Shown here in pieces: positions 23,041 to 36,179 of a DNA stretch of 64,000 nucleotides. This DNA comes from Ophthalmolycus amberensis (Eukaryota; Chordata; Actinopteri; Perciformes; Zoarcidae), in contig JAFEUB010000896.1 in assembly GCA_024529925.1 (NCBI GenBank), positions 1,048,501 through 1,112,500 on the forward strand. The letters run 5' to 3'. A model generated the notes under the pieces. That model saw nothing but the letters and a program-made list of their open reading frames with translations, was not told the origin of the DNA and ran no database searches. The first letter of the stretch is position 1. Every line of letters begins with the position of its first letter. Made by a program: the position numbers and the translations under genes.

Positions 23041-23380
23041 TTAAAGGTTCTCAATACGGAATACAGAACAGGGATTGCCTCCGCACGGCTCTCAACATGG
23101 CGACGACTGAGCCGGTAGCTAACAGTGCGAACAGTGGAAACTGCAAACAATGGCAACAGTGCTGACAGCTAACCGTGTTAACCGTGGGGAGAGGGTGTGC
23201 GCTATGTTTCTGTGGCAATGCTGTGGGTTGGGATGGCGTTATCAGCGGGATTGCAACACACAGAGAAGTAGAGCGACTTCATTCTCTGCTCAAGTAGACA
23301 TTGCGACTTCATATCTTTACGTAGCAAATAGTGGTTTGCTGCCATATCGATGCTCTGAATGCCCGATGTAGAACCTTTAA
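23041..23380. mobile_element. 340-bp MITE with TTAA ends (piggyBac-like target duplication)
   Basis: TTAA at 23041-23044 is followed by AGGTTCT, and the mirror AGAACCT at 23370-23376 is followed by TTAA at 23377-23380. This is a non-autonomous element with 7-bp perfect terminal inverted repeats that extend imperfectly inwards, inside a TTAA duplication. It encodes no transposase. Open frames inside it are not significant. Confidence 0.7.
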
Positions 23381-23559
23381 GGACTCCAAAGAGCTGTTTG
23401 CTCTGACTTGTGCTGTTATTTTGGGAAATGCGCTTATTCGCTTACTTGCAAGTATTAGATGAGAAGATTGATACCACTGATGTCAATGTTCTTATTTCCC
23501 AAAAATGTCAAAGTATTCCTTTGAGGTTAAGGTTAGAGACAGGTTTAGGAAGAGGTCGT

Positions 23560-24120
23560 AGTCTGAATAGAAAACGTGGACGTTGTCGCCGTGACGTCAC
23601 CCATTGGTTTGTGGACTGCTCTATTAAAGCCTCGAGTTTGGCATTTTGGCAAGAGGGTGGAGCTAATTACAACAGAACGCTGAATAAGACATTTTTAGAT
23701 GACCAACAATGTTAAAATGAACTTTCATGGACTGGGAACACACTGTGAAAGGGTTAAAGTTCTGAGACAAAAACACAGAAAAGCTCCCAAACCAGACAAA
23801 GGTCAATCACATGGTAGACGCATTCCTAAAGTATGTCCTGCTTTATGGTCTATTTTATACCAAATAAGAGCGTAATTGACTAAATGAACATCATGCTGGA
23901 TTGAAGGAGACTTGAAACCAGCAATTGAGACCATAAACTCATGTTTACAATCTTTACTGAGGTAATAAATCAAGTGAGAAGTAGAGCCCTTTTATACAGT
24001 CTGACTTCTTTGTGCAACCAGAGGAGTCGCCTCCTGCTGGTTATTAAAAAGAATGCAAGTTTAAGGTAACTCTTCATTGACTTCACTTTTCCAGACCTGG
24101 AGGTCGCCGCCTGGAATAGT
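23560..24120 (+). repeat. Dispersed fish repeat, family 2, copy 1
   Basis: Landmarks in order: CCGTGACGTCACCCATTGG, GTTTGTGGACTGC, AAGCCTCGAGTTTGGCATTTTGG, GAGGGTGGAGCTAA, GAATAAGACATTTTTAGA, GAACATCATGCTGGATTGAA, GAGACTTGAAACCAGC, GAGACCATAAACTCATGTT, GGTAATAAATCAAGTGAGAAG, GCAACCAGAGGAGTCGCC, CCTGCTGGTTATT and GAATGCAAGTTTAAGG. A second, inverted copy is at 32893-33310. From memory this is a very common teleost repeat. It carries no coding sequence. Confidence 0.8.
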
Positions 24121-25263
24121 TTAGGGTCAAGGTTCATGTTCTTATGTCAATTTTATAAAATATCTTCAAACAAACCATCTGAAAGTCCACTCTTAGGCTT
24201 CATGCTATTATGTTATGTAGAGTTAAGGGTAACAAATACATATTGCTTCATTTTAAGGGGCCAAAACATTGAGAACAACTGAGCTAGGGAACACTGTGTC
24301 CACACAATGGAGTAGAAACATGTGAGCGTGTCCTTCTGCGTTTTAAACCGATTGTTGCACGTTCTTTCGGTGTGTAGTTCCCTGGTTGTGCATGTTCATG
24401 TGCACAATAGGTTCAAATTGTCGCGTCTCCATTATCATGTGTCTTCACCATCCTATTCACTCCGCCATTCATCACTGCTCTGTGTTGCACAAATAACAGG
24501 ATGAGAAAGATCCCGGCCTTGCCCTGCATGTAAGATGACGAGGGAAACGTGCTCTTAGGTTCAGACTTACAGAAAGCAGGTTTGACTTCCCCTCTTTTTG
24601 TTTTACATCCTGCATCATGCCTGCTCCTAATATCAATGTATTCTCCTCACCTCGCATGCTGTAATAGTAAGAAAGGCAATTAAAAACCCTTTTCATTGGC
24701 TTATTGGTTGTGATCAGATAATGATGATGCACATACTAACACATTGGGACCAACTTTGTTTACAGCCAGCTTCTCCAAATCCAAAAACGCTGCAAATTCA
24801 GCTGGTTTTACTGTGTATAGAGTCAGAGAGCTCTGTTGACATACTTCTTTTTAAAGAGATTAAGTTACTTGGTTACAGCCGCTGGGACTTTTTATTATCT
24901 CCAGGTGGAATTTTACAATTTTCCGCTGATTGCCTCTGTTCAGTCACATCCAGGTAGAGCAGATGAGTAACCAAAACATCACCTCATTTCAGCAGCTTTT
25001 GTTCACACACACACACACACAGAGAAAGACCCAGTCTTCATTGTAAACACGCCCACAGCAGACTGCACGAGAACAATCGGTCTCCATGACAATATATTAG
25101 CAGATATGTCTGCATGTGTGGATGCATGTTTCACCCTAGAACGTTGTGTTCAATTATATAAGACTCTTTATTCTCTAATATCCCAGTGAGAAATTGAGCA
25201 TTTCATCATCGCTTTCATCGGCGAATTGGGTATGTCAATATTATTTATAAGAGTATAAGCCTT

Positions 25264-25267
<4 letters not shown>

Positions 25268-25335
<68 letters not shown>

Positions 25336-25351
25336 TCTCTCTCTCTCTCCC
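25268..25351. repeat. (CT)n microsatellite
   Basis: Three CT blocks separated by CA interruptions (CTCACTCT), about 84 bp. Confidence 0.95.
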
Positions 25352-28300
25352 GTCCCTCTTTCTCTGACTGTCCTTAATCCATTTACTTCTTTTATCCACA
25401 GATTGCACAACTGATCACAAGTTGCAATCACAAGATGTGGAACAATCGCAGTGTTTGTGAAACTGGACGGGAAAACACAAATATCTTTGTTGTCTTGTCT
25501 GTGTCCTCATTTCTGAAACCTTTTTACAAATTCAATCTATTCTCAAAAGCAGACATCTTGATCTTTTATTCACAACTTGTGGCACAATTAGCATCAGGTC
25601 AGACTAATGAGGGATTGTTTACTGATACTCTGTTATGTAATGAGGAATCCTACACACTACAAGAAGTAATTCATGCCAACATTACATTATGTGTTCCAGC
25701 TAATAATAGACGCCGCAATTACTGTGTTACCGTACTGCACTGCTCATAAACAGCCTGGCATGTACAATTCGGTTATAGCAGGCAGCAATTGAAAGTAATT
25801 CAGTTTGATATATTGTTTCAAATACCTGATTCAATGAGTAATTCACTACAGCAGTTTCATGTAGGAACTATTTTCTTTCGACCTTAATTCCTACATGACA
25901 ATGTAGTTGTGTGCAGGCACAGGCATTAAAAAGGCCTTTTCCTTTTTCTCAGGTAACCAAGAAACTCTCATGAGAAGAAACAAAGTGTTGCTCAGATGAT
26001 CTCACCTGATGTCTCTCTATATTGAATCTGGCCAGAGATTAGTTTTTAGCTCCTGTGGATGTCTCTGAATATGATTGAGGGGTTTATGAGCAGGAAATAA
26101 TAACTCCAAATTCCTCCAGTAATCCAATTTGTGCAATTGACAGTATATATTAAAAAAATGCCTGGTGCTATACTGTATCTTGTTTGTTTTTTTCTTTTGC
26201 TCTTCTCACAACTGCATTGAAAGATTGATGGCGTCACTTACAGAATAACAGTGTTACCACCACACATTTGTCACATGCCTTGATTCATAGAAACGAATGA
26301 ACTGCACACTGCTGCTGTCCAACTGCCACTTATAAGAAAAAGATACTGATGCTTCAGGTTATTCAAGCAGTAAAAACCGGCACGTTGAATGCTTCACTGT
26401 TGTGAAACGTGATGGCTTTGTGTCTGAATTACAGCCCTGAGCTGTTAGTAGGTCCCGTCTCTCCCTGTTGTCCCTCTCTTCTCTTTCTTCATCGTTCACC
26501 TCCTGTCTCTCCTTTGTTCTCCCTTTTCTCCCACGTATGAGTTCTTAGTTTCTTTGGTGTTACCTGTCAGTGATCAAATATGATACCATGTTTACTGTGT
26601 AGGACTGCAACAACTTTTCCTTCAACAGGAATGCCAGTCATATTAAAGACGCAACACAGTATGTATAACCTATAAACTACATAAACCTTCACACACATGA
26701 CGTATGAATGTTTCTTTCCAATAAAACCCAGCGTTCAAATCCTACTTGTAAAGCACTTCTCATACCAATGTGTGCAAATTAAAAAACCCTAACGGGGAAA
26801 AAACAGTTGGAGACTTTTGCAAAAGAAAAATAGAAAATGATAGATGTGAAATTGTAAAGACAACGAATTATATAAAAGGTAATAACAGTTAAATTAAAGG
26901 CAATAAAAACCTTTAGAATGATGAGTAATGAGCCTAAGGCACTTTATTATTTTTGCAGGGCTAAACGGATATACATTTTTAAGTTATCAGAACTTTTAGC
27001 GACAGATCCGCAGGAAGGCGATTTAAGATCAGTGCAAAGAAATATAAAGCTGCAGCTAAAAGACAAATGTGTTTTCTTTTCTTCTTCACTTCAGAGCAAC
27101 TAAAAGACTTGTTTCAGAGAGGCCCTCCTGGTTCACACATTGCCTACATCAGATGAACAGACCATGCAGAGTTTTGGAAACTAAAAAATAAATGAAATCA
27201 ACATGAAAACTGTTGATGATTTTTAAATGACTGAGTATTCTCATTGTGCCTTTGCGGTTTGTCTGGGGCCTCCTCTCCTGCCTCATCTCCTTTATAGTCT
27301 CAAGGACAGAAGACAGCACGAAGCTGCTTGATTCTCTGATTAACTTGTTTTGCAGACTGGAGATTTGTCACTAAGCCCTGAATAAATGTCACACATCAAA
27401 TCACTCTTACAAAACCTGTTTGGAGTTGGGACAAGTATCAAAATGAAACACTAAGATGGCACGACAACGATGCCCCAGGGCACAAAACTGACCTGTAAAG
27501 CCTCACACGGAGCCCTCTCCACCAGAGCAGTTGCATAATAGGAGCTACTTTAATTGTGTGTGTTCAATTGATTAATCCGGCTTAGAGAGAATATTAATGC
27601 CCGAGTTCCCAAACACACATGAACAGAATCATAATGCTCTCATTATAATCATTGGGCGCTCATTTACATCTGATGCAGAGAGCAGCTGTGCCAAAAAAGG
27701 GGCTGGTGCTGATGTCTGTTATGTCAGGAGCCCAAAGTGCCTTCACACTTCTCATCACCAGGGGTTGTAGTTTTGTTGCAGTGGGTGATTATTCAAAACA
27801 ATCCTCACCACATGACTCTAATAAAACCAGAGAGGAGGGGGGGGGGGGGGGGGGGGGGCATACATAAACAACGACATGTCTCTCCTGCTGAGAGAAGAGA
27901 CTGTTTTAAACTGGAGTAACCAAACAAAATAATCTAACAATCTGCTGTACCCTAGCAAGCCGTGAGACAACATGTTTGTTTTTATTCTGGAGGGGAAAAG
28001 CATCGAGGCAAAAGAGAGAGTGCATTGTAGTTCAAACAATGCAGTTTATTGTAGACATGTCTGGCACACATAAACAAACACACTTACACATAGAAGTTAC
28101 AGAAAAATCAGGTCATTTTAGTTCAAACCCAGCCTTTAAGGCGTATTCGGTTTTTTTTACTGAAATTTCCAAAGTCAGTAAACAGAAACTGTGTTATTGA
28201 AGATATGTATATATTTGTTTTCGTGAGTGATTTCATGTAAAGACAAGTTTAATTAAGGTACGACTATAAGTGGATGACCAGAGTTTGTGCAACATGCTCA

Positions 28301-28923
28301 AGGATGGGGGAGAAATGAGGGACTGAGGGACGGACGTGATGGGGTTTGAAGAAGTAGGCCACCAGGCCGCAGAAAAGTGGACACTGCGAAACAATACAGA
28401 GAAAGAAAAGTCGGGCGATTCAGTGAAAGCAAGATCATATTCATGAACTTTATTGTGCTCATTTATACTAGATTTGCTTCCTTATATCTGGCTCTGGTGG
28501 TTTAATGTTTGTGTCAGAGCACGTGGAGGACAGATGGAAAGAGACAGAGAAACATGTGACAGTAAGATGGGCAGAGATTTTAGATTGTAACGTCGATGAA
28601 AGGCGGTGGGTGGGGGGGGGGGGGGGGGGATACGGCATGTGTTCTGGTCCGACTTGTTAAGCGTGTGCATGCAGCTGACTGTGGGTTCATGTTTACATGG
28701 GTCATGTTTTAGCAAGTAGGCCAAAACACATGGCATATCATGCCGATTCATCAGGGATAAGCAAATCCTCAACAGCATGGCGGTGGCCCATCTTAATTCA
28801 CCTTTAAACGGTGAAATAGAAATTTGGGACACAGCCTTCTGTGTGTCGGGAGGACTAAATGGCAATCGCTGTCTCAATGCTGGACTCAATGCGAGCAAGC
28901 TAATTATTTGGTCACTTAGGTGT

Positions 28924-28934
28924 TATTTAGGTCA
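28924..28934 (+). promoter_or_regulatory. ROR response element (RORE) match in a small half-site cluster
   Basis: TATTTAGGTCA is a perfect match to WAWNTRGGTCA, the monomeric ROR/REV-ERB site. TTGGTCA precedes it and AGGTCAAAG follows it within 30 bp. It lies 7.7 kb upstream of the ROR start codon. Confidence 0.35.
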
Positions 28935-30281
28935 CTCAGCAGGTCAAAGAAATAGCTCCTTACGCAGCTTTCTAAAAATGTCTCTAAAAATAACCGTTAC
29001 CTGGTTAATACAGTGTGTCTTTTGATTTTGGAACTTGCAAATGTGCATTGAATTATCTGCAAAGTGTGATTCTGCGATTGCATTCGTATTTACGGTAGCT
29101 TAAAGGATTAAAAATGGCTTCCAGAGAAGGACTCTCTAGAGTTCTGCAGGGATGACGTATTTTTGTCAGAAGTTATCATCGCACTGGTTCCACGCGACAA
29201 AAAGCCATTCGATTATGGATTGTTCCATAAATTAAGCCCTGTGGCAAACACAAGTTAATCATACTTAAATGTTTTACTCAGCAAGCTAATCTTCACAAAT
29301 AAACACCACTTTTATGATTTTTGAAGCGTAAATGCAATCGGCAGAAGTCAAAAGCTAACGTAGTGACAGCAGTTGTGTAGTCTCATTAAGACACTTGTTA
29401 GCAGAGGGGTATTTACTAACGTCTTTTCTGGAACAAAATGTTAAATTACCGTAAGCTTGTGTTAACCACAGACCTTATTTCAGGCATCTAACCAAAAACC
29501 CATTTAATAATCCCACTGAGTTCGAGACGAGGGAACTGGATGTGCAAAAAAATACGAACTCATTTGTGGGTTTTCGGACGCATTACTGCAGCACACTATC
29601 TTTCTCTGCGCAGAGAGAAAAGATGGAGGATGTCTGAGAGGAATGGAGAAAAAGACGATGATGGGGGGGCCGCCTTGTCGGCCCTTAAAAGCACTTGAGT
29701 GATAGATGGTTTGTCAAACACTCTGATTGCCACAGGTCAAGAACACAGAGCAGCCATGGGTATAATTGAAGAAATTTGTGTGAAATTTGAAACTTTTCAA
29801 CGTTTGATGGCTCGGACCAAAACACATGTCAGCATGAATCCAAAGGCCAACGTTTGCCAAAGAAAACACGTAGGTGCTCCTTCAGCTGCTTCTTTAAAGG
29901 TGTCAACGACTGTCCTCATCCATCCACGTCTCTTTCTCCGGAGCAGCTGTTGACGAGCAAATGGATCACACATTTCTTTCACCGACGCATACAAGCATGC
30001 CAGGCTTGTCACATGACACGCACACACACCCGCGTGAAGACGCTCCTACATGTAGATGTGCATGCACACATGAACACGCAGATTCCAGGTGTGGCTCAAA
30101 AGCAGTAATCCGGGTAGGTCATCAATCACAAAGGTTTGGTAACTGCTCTTATGGTTGAGCTAACAGTCCGCTTCTCTCTCAGGTCAACAGGCTCCCGCTG
30201 AAAAACAATCCTTTTTCCTGCCGGTGGTAAACAAGCGTTCTCTGAAAGCCAATCTGTCCTAAGAGGAGAATATCGCTGTGT

Positions 30282-30335
30282 TTGTGTGTGTGTGTGTGTG
30301 TGTGTGCGGTGTGTGTGTGTGTGTGTGTGTGTGTG
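30282..30335. repeat. (TG)n microsatellite
   Basis: Two TG blocks joined by a TGCGGTG interruption. Confidence 0.95.
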
Positions 30336-31094
30336 AGCTTTTGCATGCATATATGTGTACATTTGTGGGTGTTACCACACTTTCAAGGCAGATGATTCAT
30401 TACAGACAAGCCATGGGGTCGTGGGCCCTGTCAGCGACTGTTGTCATGGAAGCGAGGGTTGGAAGCGGCAGATCTCCTTTCAGTATCATCTTCAGATCGT
30501 TGGGACATCGACTGGGCTTTTTCTCTCTGTTTCTCCTTATGGTCTCTCTCTACCGTCGTGTCTCTCCTGCTCACGCTTTTTGCTTCTCTAAGAGGATTTC
30601 TTGTTTTTGTTAGTTTTCATTCTATGTGGATATATGTCATATTTTGTATCTTTAATCCATGTTCAGACTACTACCTCTGCTATGCAAAAACATGTGCTGG
30701 ATCTGTGCAATGTAGCATTTTTCTATTTTCCAGCGCAAAGAAGCAGCAAGACTGTTAAAATGGCTCCCTGGTGGACACACACCAGGTCAGGCTCCTGTCT
30801 TCCTTTTCTCACAGAATCTGCAATCACAGTAGTTTCCACACTGTAGCACACAAGCACGCACACAAACCCACTATACTGACGCCCTGTGACCCAGCTCTGT
30901 GTGTGGCGGCCATACATACATTATCTATCGGTCTCTCTTCTCTTATTGATGTTGAAACCGAGGCCTGCCTCGGTAAACTGGTTGGAGAGGAAATTCAGAG
31001 GAGACATCTGTGAGAGGGATTGTGTTTGCCTATTTGACAAATAATTGTATAAATGCTCTGTGACCAGGGGCAGGTTTAAAAACGTCCCTTTGTA

Positions 31095-31395
31095 GCTGTT
31101 TTGCATCACTTTATAGTCATTTTTCATCTCTTTGTTGTCGTTTTGTATCACTTTTTGCTAATTTTGCATCTCTGTAGTTGTTTTGCGTCTTTTTGTGGTC
31201 GCTTTGCATCTCTTTGTGGTTGTTTTGTGCTTCTTTTTGTTTGTTATGTGTCTATTTGTGGCAATTTTGCATCTCTTTATGGTTCTTTTGTGTCTCAAGA
31301 TATTTGTTTTGTGTCACTTTGTAGTAATCTTGCGTCTCTTTGCAGATATTTTCTACCTCTCTGTGGTTACTTTGCATCTTTTTGTTACTGCCTTT
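31095..31395. repeat. Degenerate minisatellite, unit about 24 bp
   Basis: Units of the form TTTTGCATCTCTTTGTGGTTGT recur about twelve times with substitutions and small indels, giving an eight-residue periodicity (like FASLCGCF) in translation. Such T-rich arrays are known from fish intergenic DNA. Confidence 0.75.
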
Positions 31396-32639
31396 CCAAC
31401 AAAAAATGTCAACTCAACAAACATTCAACTCATGCTGGTAAACCAACTTCAAAGCCTCTGACTCTGGTCGGGGGAGACGCCCCTCTGGCCTTGCCTCTGT
31501 ATGTGCAGGCCTCACTGGACATACATTACGTCTTGTGCAGACATGTACAGACATTAGTTTTTCTCTTTAGTTCACATTTCAGGGCTCATTCACATGAATG
31601 CAAGAATGAACGATGACATCGCTCCAACGACATGTGTTGTAACTTGTAACCATAGAAATGAGGACAGGATTTGCACTTAATTAGCAATGAGAGGAAGGGT
31701 GGGGGAAATAACAGCAGATGGTAGGAATGAGATATGAGGTAATGGACTTCCAGGCCTAACATGACAGAAGCCACACAAATGCCTTTGGCTCTTCGCAGCT
31801 GACTGGTCATCCAAAGATAACTGTGGAAATGACGGGACTTGTGTTTAAAGGTGTGTACCTGTGTATTGCAGTGAATGCATGATCTCATCTGAGCCTGGAT
31901 CAGTAATGTCATCCTGAGAAGATGAATATGCAGTCCCAGTACGCTGGTATCCCTAGTCCAGATCTCTAAAATTCCATTTTTTTAAAATCTCAGACATAAT
32001 CTCTGCAATAATCTCTTCTGGGTCCTTGTATTATCTATTCGGCTGTCTCAATGTATGTCTATTCCTCTATTCTTTTATCAAACCCCTGTCACGACTCTGC
32101 AAATGCCTGCGGTCGCTTCTTCCTGTCATGAATGTCAGATGCGATATTTTCTAGATGGAGGCAGAGCACTATCGACAGACAACGGGACAAACACTGTGTG
32201 CGGAAGCAGCACGGACAGACACACCATGGTAAATGTCAACTTTAATTGGATGCCTATCGTTTAGATATTGCCCGTCAAAAGACCAAATAAACAGCGTGAC
32301 TCCCGACGACAGGATGTGAAGCTGACGTGTACCTGAGGGTATTAAATTCAGCCAGCTGCTGACGGAGGACAAATACCAAGTCAAAAGTGAACTGAAGGGC
32401 ACTCCGGCTCGCTCCTTGTCTGTTTGTTTTGCTCATTAGCTCATGCTAACCATGTCACATCCAGTTCACCTTGCAACAAGCATAAAACCGTAGTTGATGA
32501 GGCTTTAGGTGAGCTGAAGAATACTGAAGCAGCAGCATTTTGAAGGTTATTTTCAATTAGATCATTTGTCCTCAAAACCACTTAAAGACGAGCAACAGAG
32601 CTTTTCTACCTCTGCAGTTAGCGGCATGGCTCCATGGAT

Positions 32640-33440
32640 GATAATTTAATTTTGTCAGTGGGCCCACCACTTTGTTCCAGACTGAAATATCTCATTGCCA
32701 TTGAATTTTGTACAAACACTGAGATTCCCCGGAGGATGATTTCTACTGATTTTGAGGATCTCCTGATTTTAGATATTTGAGTTTGTTCCAATGACATTTG
32801 CTCCAGACAATAGTTATTTTTGTAATCCTCTGACTTTTCATCGAACATCACGTCAAAATTTGTGTTCGTCCAACACTTTGGTTTATGAATAAATACCAGG
32901 CGGTATTGCATTCTTTCTAGTGACCAGCAGGGGGTGACTCTGGTTGCAAAATGATGTCTGTTTGTATAGAAGTCTATGAGAAAACGGCCCTGCTTCTCAC
33001 TTGATTTATTACGTCAGTAAGCATTGTGAACATGAGTTTATGGTCTCAACCGCTATAGTTTCAAGTCTTCTTCAATACAGCATGATGTTCATTGAGTAAA
33101 TTATTATCCAATTTGGAGAAAAATAGACGATATGGGCAGGGTATGCTTTAGGGCGGGGCTACCTTGTGGTTGACAGGTTCGCTATCACAGCTTTGTCCGA
33201 ATCTGGGTGTTTTCAGTTTATGTAAGGTTAATTGTAACCTTTTTTGATTGCCTAAAAATGTCTTATTCAGCAATCGGTTGTACTTAGCTCCACCCTCATA
33301 CTATGTCTGTTGCTTTGTGATGTTTAGCTAATCCTGACATGCTAACACAATAAACTTATATGGGGGTCATAATACCTGCTGAATATCAGCATATTAGTGT
33401 TATTATGTAAATATGCAGGTATGCTGATCGTGGCATTTTT
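32640..33440 (+). repeat. Dispersed fish repeat, family 1, copy B, interrupted by family 2
   Basis: The left part (32640-32893) has CAGTGGGCCCACCACTTTGTTCCAGACTGAAATATCTCA, ATTGAATTTTGTACAAACA, CTGACTTTTCATCGAA and CACTTTGGTTTATGA; the right part (33311-33440) has GACATGCTAACACAATAAAC, AATACCTGCTGAATATCAGCAT and ATGCTGATCGTGGCATTT. Compared with copy A (7450-7800) the two parts are consecutive, and the intervening 32893-33310 is an inverted copy of family 2. Confidence 0.65.
32893..33310 (-). repeat. Dispersed fish repeat, family 2, copy 2 (inverted, inserted into family 1)
   Basis: On the minus strand it reads GAGGGTGGAGCTAAGTACAACC, GAATAAGACATTTTTAGG, GAACATCATGCTGTATTGAAGAAGACTTGAAAC, GAGACCATAAACTCATGTTCAC, GTAATAAATCAAGTGAGAAG, CTCATAGACTTCTATACAA and CCCCCTGCTGGTCACTAGAAAGAATGC, matching copy 1 in order. 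It lacks the first part of copy 1 and has an internal deletion near its end. Confidence 0.78.
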
Positions 33441-34175
33441 AACCGTCACGTCTTTTTAAAAACATGTAATTATCCATTGAAGAGTACAGCTCCATTAGAA
33501 ACGATGACAACATGAAAACTGGGAAATTCCATCTGCTAAAATCATGTGGTACAATAGAAGCCACAGAAGAGCTATTAAATAGGGCCTGTGGATTATATTG
33601 TCAACGGCTGCTCCCAAAGTTAAAGAATGAACTTTCATTCTTAATGACGTGTAAAATGATGGCTTCAGCCTGAAGATATTGATACTGCAAGCACACATTT
33701 CAATCAAAGACCAGTCAGGACATCATTCAGGTTGAGGAGGAGAAAGTAATGACGAGTGAAAAAGTCTCACAGGAGGAAAAGGGAAGCAGCACCCTGTAGT
33801 TTAGCACACTGACCGATTGATGTTGATTCAGGTGAAAGATTCAGTAGGTACAAACCAGATTACAGCCGCACAGAGAGTCGGAGGGAGACAGATTAGTAGG
33901 CATTTGAAAAGGGAGAAGGGAGAGGATTTAGCTGGATGAGGGAGAGGAGAGAGAGGATTATGGAAGCCAGAGCCTGAATCCTAAAATAATCCTCTCAGTA
34001 TACTGGGCTTTATGCGCCGTGGGGCAGAGGCCAGTTTGAGCTGTAAAATTGTCATTGCATTCGTGCGCCACAGTTTGAACGTCCAGAAAGCACTTCCAAA
34101 GGTGTGATCATCACCATCACCACCTCTGTTGAGGAGGCTGTTTGATTTCCCCTTTAGTTTATGTCTCTCACGCCC

Positions 34176-34240
34176 AACACACACACACACAGAGTGCACG
34201 CACACACACACACACACACACACATACACACATACACACA
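34176..34240. repeat. (CA)n microsatellite
   Basis: CA tract with GAGTG, CGCA and TACA interruptions. Confidence 0.95.
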
Positions 34241-35005
34241 CAGCGGCAGGCGCGTTCATTCCATCTGCCTTAATCTGGAAAGCTGGTCGGGAGCTATACA
34301 TGCCTGTATTCGAAGCTCTAAGCGCCACCTTCTTTCCGTGCTCCCCGTTCTAATTTGGGTATTGCCATGGTTACATAGGATTCAGGGGTCAGGGGGTCAC
34401 TGACGTTGCAGACGAACACCGGATGGATGTGTGGCTGCTTCATGGCGACAGAGGGACAAAATATAACCACGAGAAAGACGGCAGATGAGGATCGGGAAGG
34501 AAACCATCAGACTGACAAAACCACGTTGAAATGGGAGGAAGAGGAAGTTTACAAGCAGAGAATATAATAATCACTTTCGGCCTTTTTTCCCAGCATTGTG
34601 TTTTTAAAAGTGTGCATTCAGTAAGAAGCAAACACAGTACTGCTTTGCATTTGTGTTCTAATGTTGTTAGCTTGCATAGGTGGTGCTGAGAGATTGTATT
34701 TAAAATGATGAGCTTTGATTTGGACGTGATTGAGGACAGAAGCGTTCACAGTGGAAAAAGACAGAAAGACAAGGCGGAGACTCACCATGCATATGCATAG
34801 CAGAGTTGGGAAAGGGAGGGGTGTGAAAGCCCGGTGTTGCTCCACTAACCTACTTACCATAATCTCTCTCTTCTCCTCATTTCATAACTGCGCCCGAGTT
34901 ACATGATACACTCGTCATCATACCTTGCCAATCAATTAATTTCATCTGCATTATTGTTATTAATGGCTTTTGTTTGTGTCGGAGGAATGAAAAATGTATC
35001 TGCAT

Positions 35006-35092
35006 ACATACAAACATACATGCATACATGCATACATACTGTATACATTCATGCATTTTGCATTTTGCATTTTGCATTATGCATTTTGCATC
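35006..35092. repeat. ACAT and TTTGCAT short tandem repeats
   Basis: ACATACAT/GCATACAT units to about 35050, then six copies of a 7-bp TTTGCAT unit (35051-35092) with one variant. The second array resembles repeated octamer-like (POU) half-sites. Confidence 0.85.
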
Positions 35093-36179
35093 AAGAGATG
35101 TGTACAAAACATCTGAACGGAATGTTTTTAAATATACTATTATAATATTATGTTTAATTATTACATTTGATTCATCTTGATACAATATTGGGTCAAAAAA
35201 ACATTCACCCTCGCTGCTTTAAAACATTAAAAACATGCCCTGGATTGCAGGATTTTAGGAAATGGAAAACAAAACAAAACAACACACAGCACAGCAACCT
35301 GTGATCACACTTAAATCCACCAAGATTAGTGTTCATTAATCCGGTGATATAATGCTGCAGAGTTACAGCGTTGCATCCAGCTAAAGGGAAACTGAGGACA
35401 CAAACGCTTCTCTTATCATAGATATGGCTAATTAATTCACGAAAGTAAGCCAGTATATCTTACATTATGTCTTATAGAGAAATAGGCTATAGCGTTGGTC
35501 CATTGCTGTGTTGGGGGTTTCTATGTCTTTCTTGTTTTGTGTTTGCAGCAGGTCTTCTCCAACAACCAAACACAGTCAAGTTTCATATAATCTGTTGAAA
35601 GAGGCAGAAATATGTGTGTTTTTGAACTAGCTATGGAAATTCTATAACCACCAGGGAAATTAGGAAGACAATAAATGCACATTCACATCTTTGCTCCCTG
35701 AGGAAATATATACAGCAGGTTGTGTTTATTGTGTCCATGCAACAAAAAGTGATGTTGAAATACAAATTTTACAGTTTAATTGTACAATAAAGTCGTATAC
35801 TTTCCATTGCCCTGCCCGTTTAGAAGAAATATAGGCTACCATGAAGCATTTTAGATTGTCAAATTCGTGTTGCTTCTTCTATGTGGCCACTGGTTGACAT
35901 TATTTTCTGGATAACAATATGTTTATATATATATATATATCCTCTAATATGTTTTGATATTGCAATTTGCATGTTTTCATAGTGAATGAAAACGTCTGTT
36001 TAAAAATCTGCCATCTAGGATTGTATAGCCCACATTAAAGTGGCCATGGAGAGCTCTTTATTGATCTATAATATAAAATGTTGCATAGTTCCTTTTCATC
36101 GGGGAACATTTGCTAAGAAATAAAACGGTGCGCTTGTTATTAAACAGTTCCCACGCTGGTAGACTGTCGGTCTGAAGTG

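Noticed and set aside
34361..34374. ATTGCCATGGTTAC as an RFX X-box
   Set aside because: Two mismatches from the consensus dyad and no promoter-like context; too weak to list.
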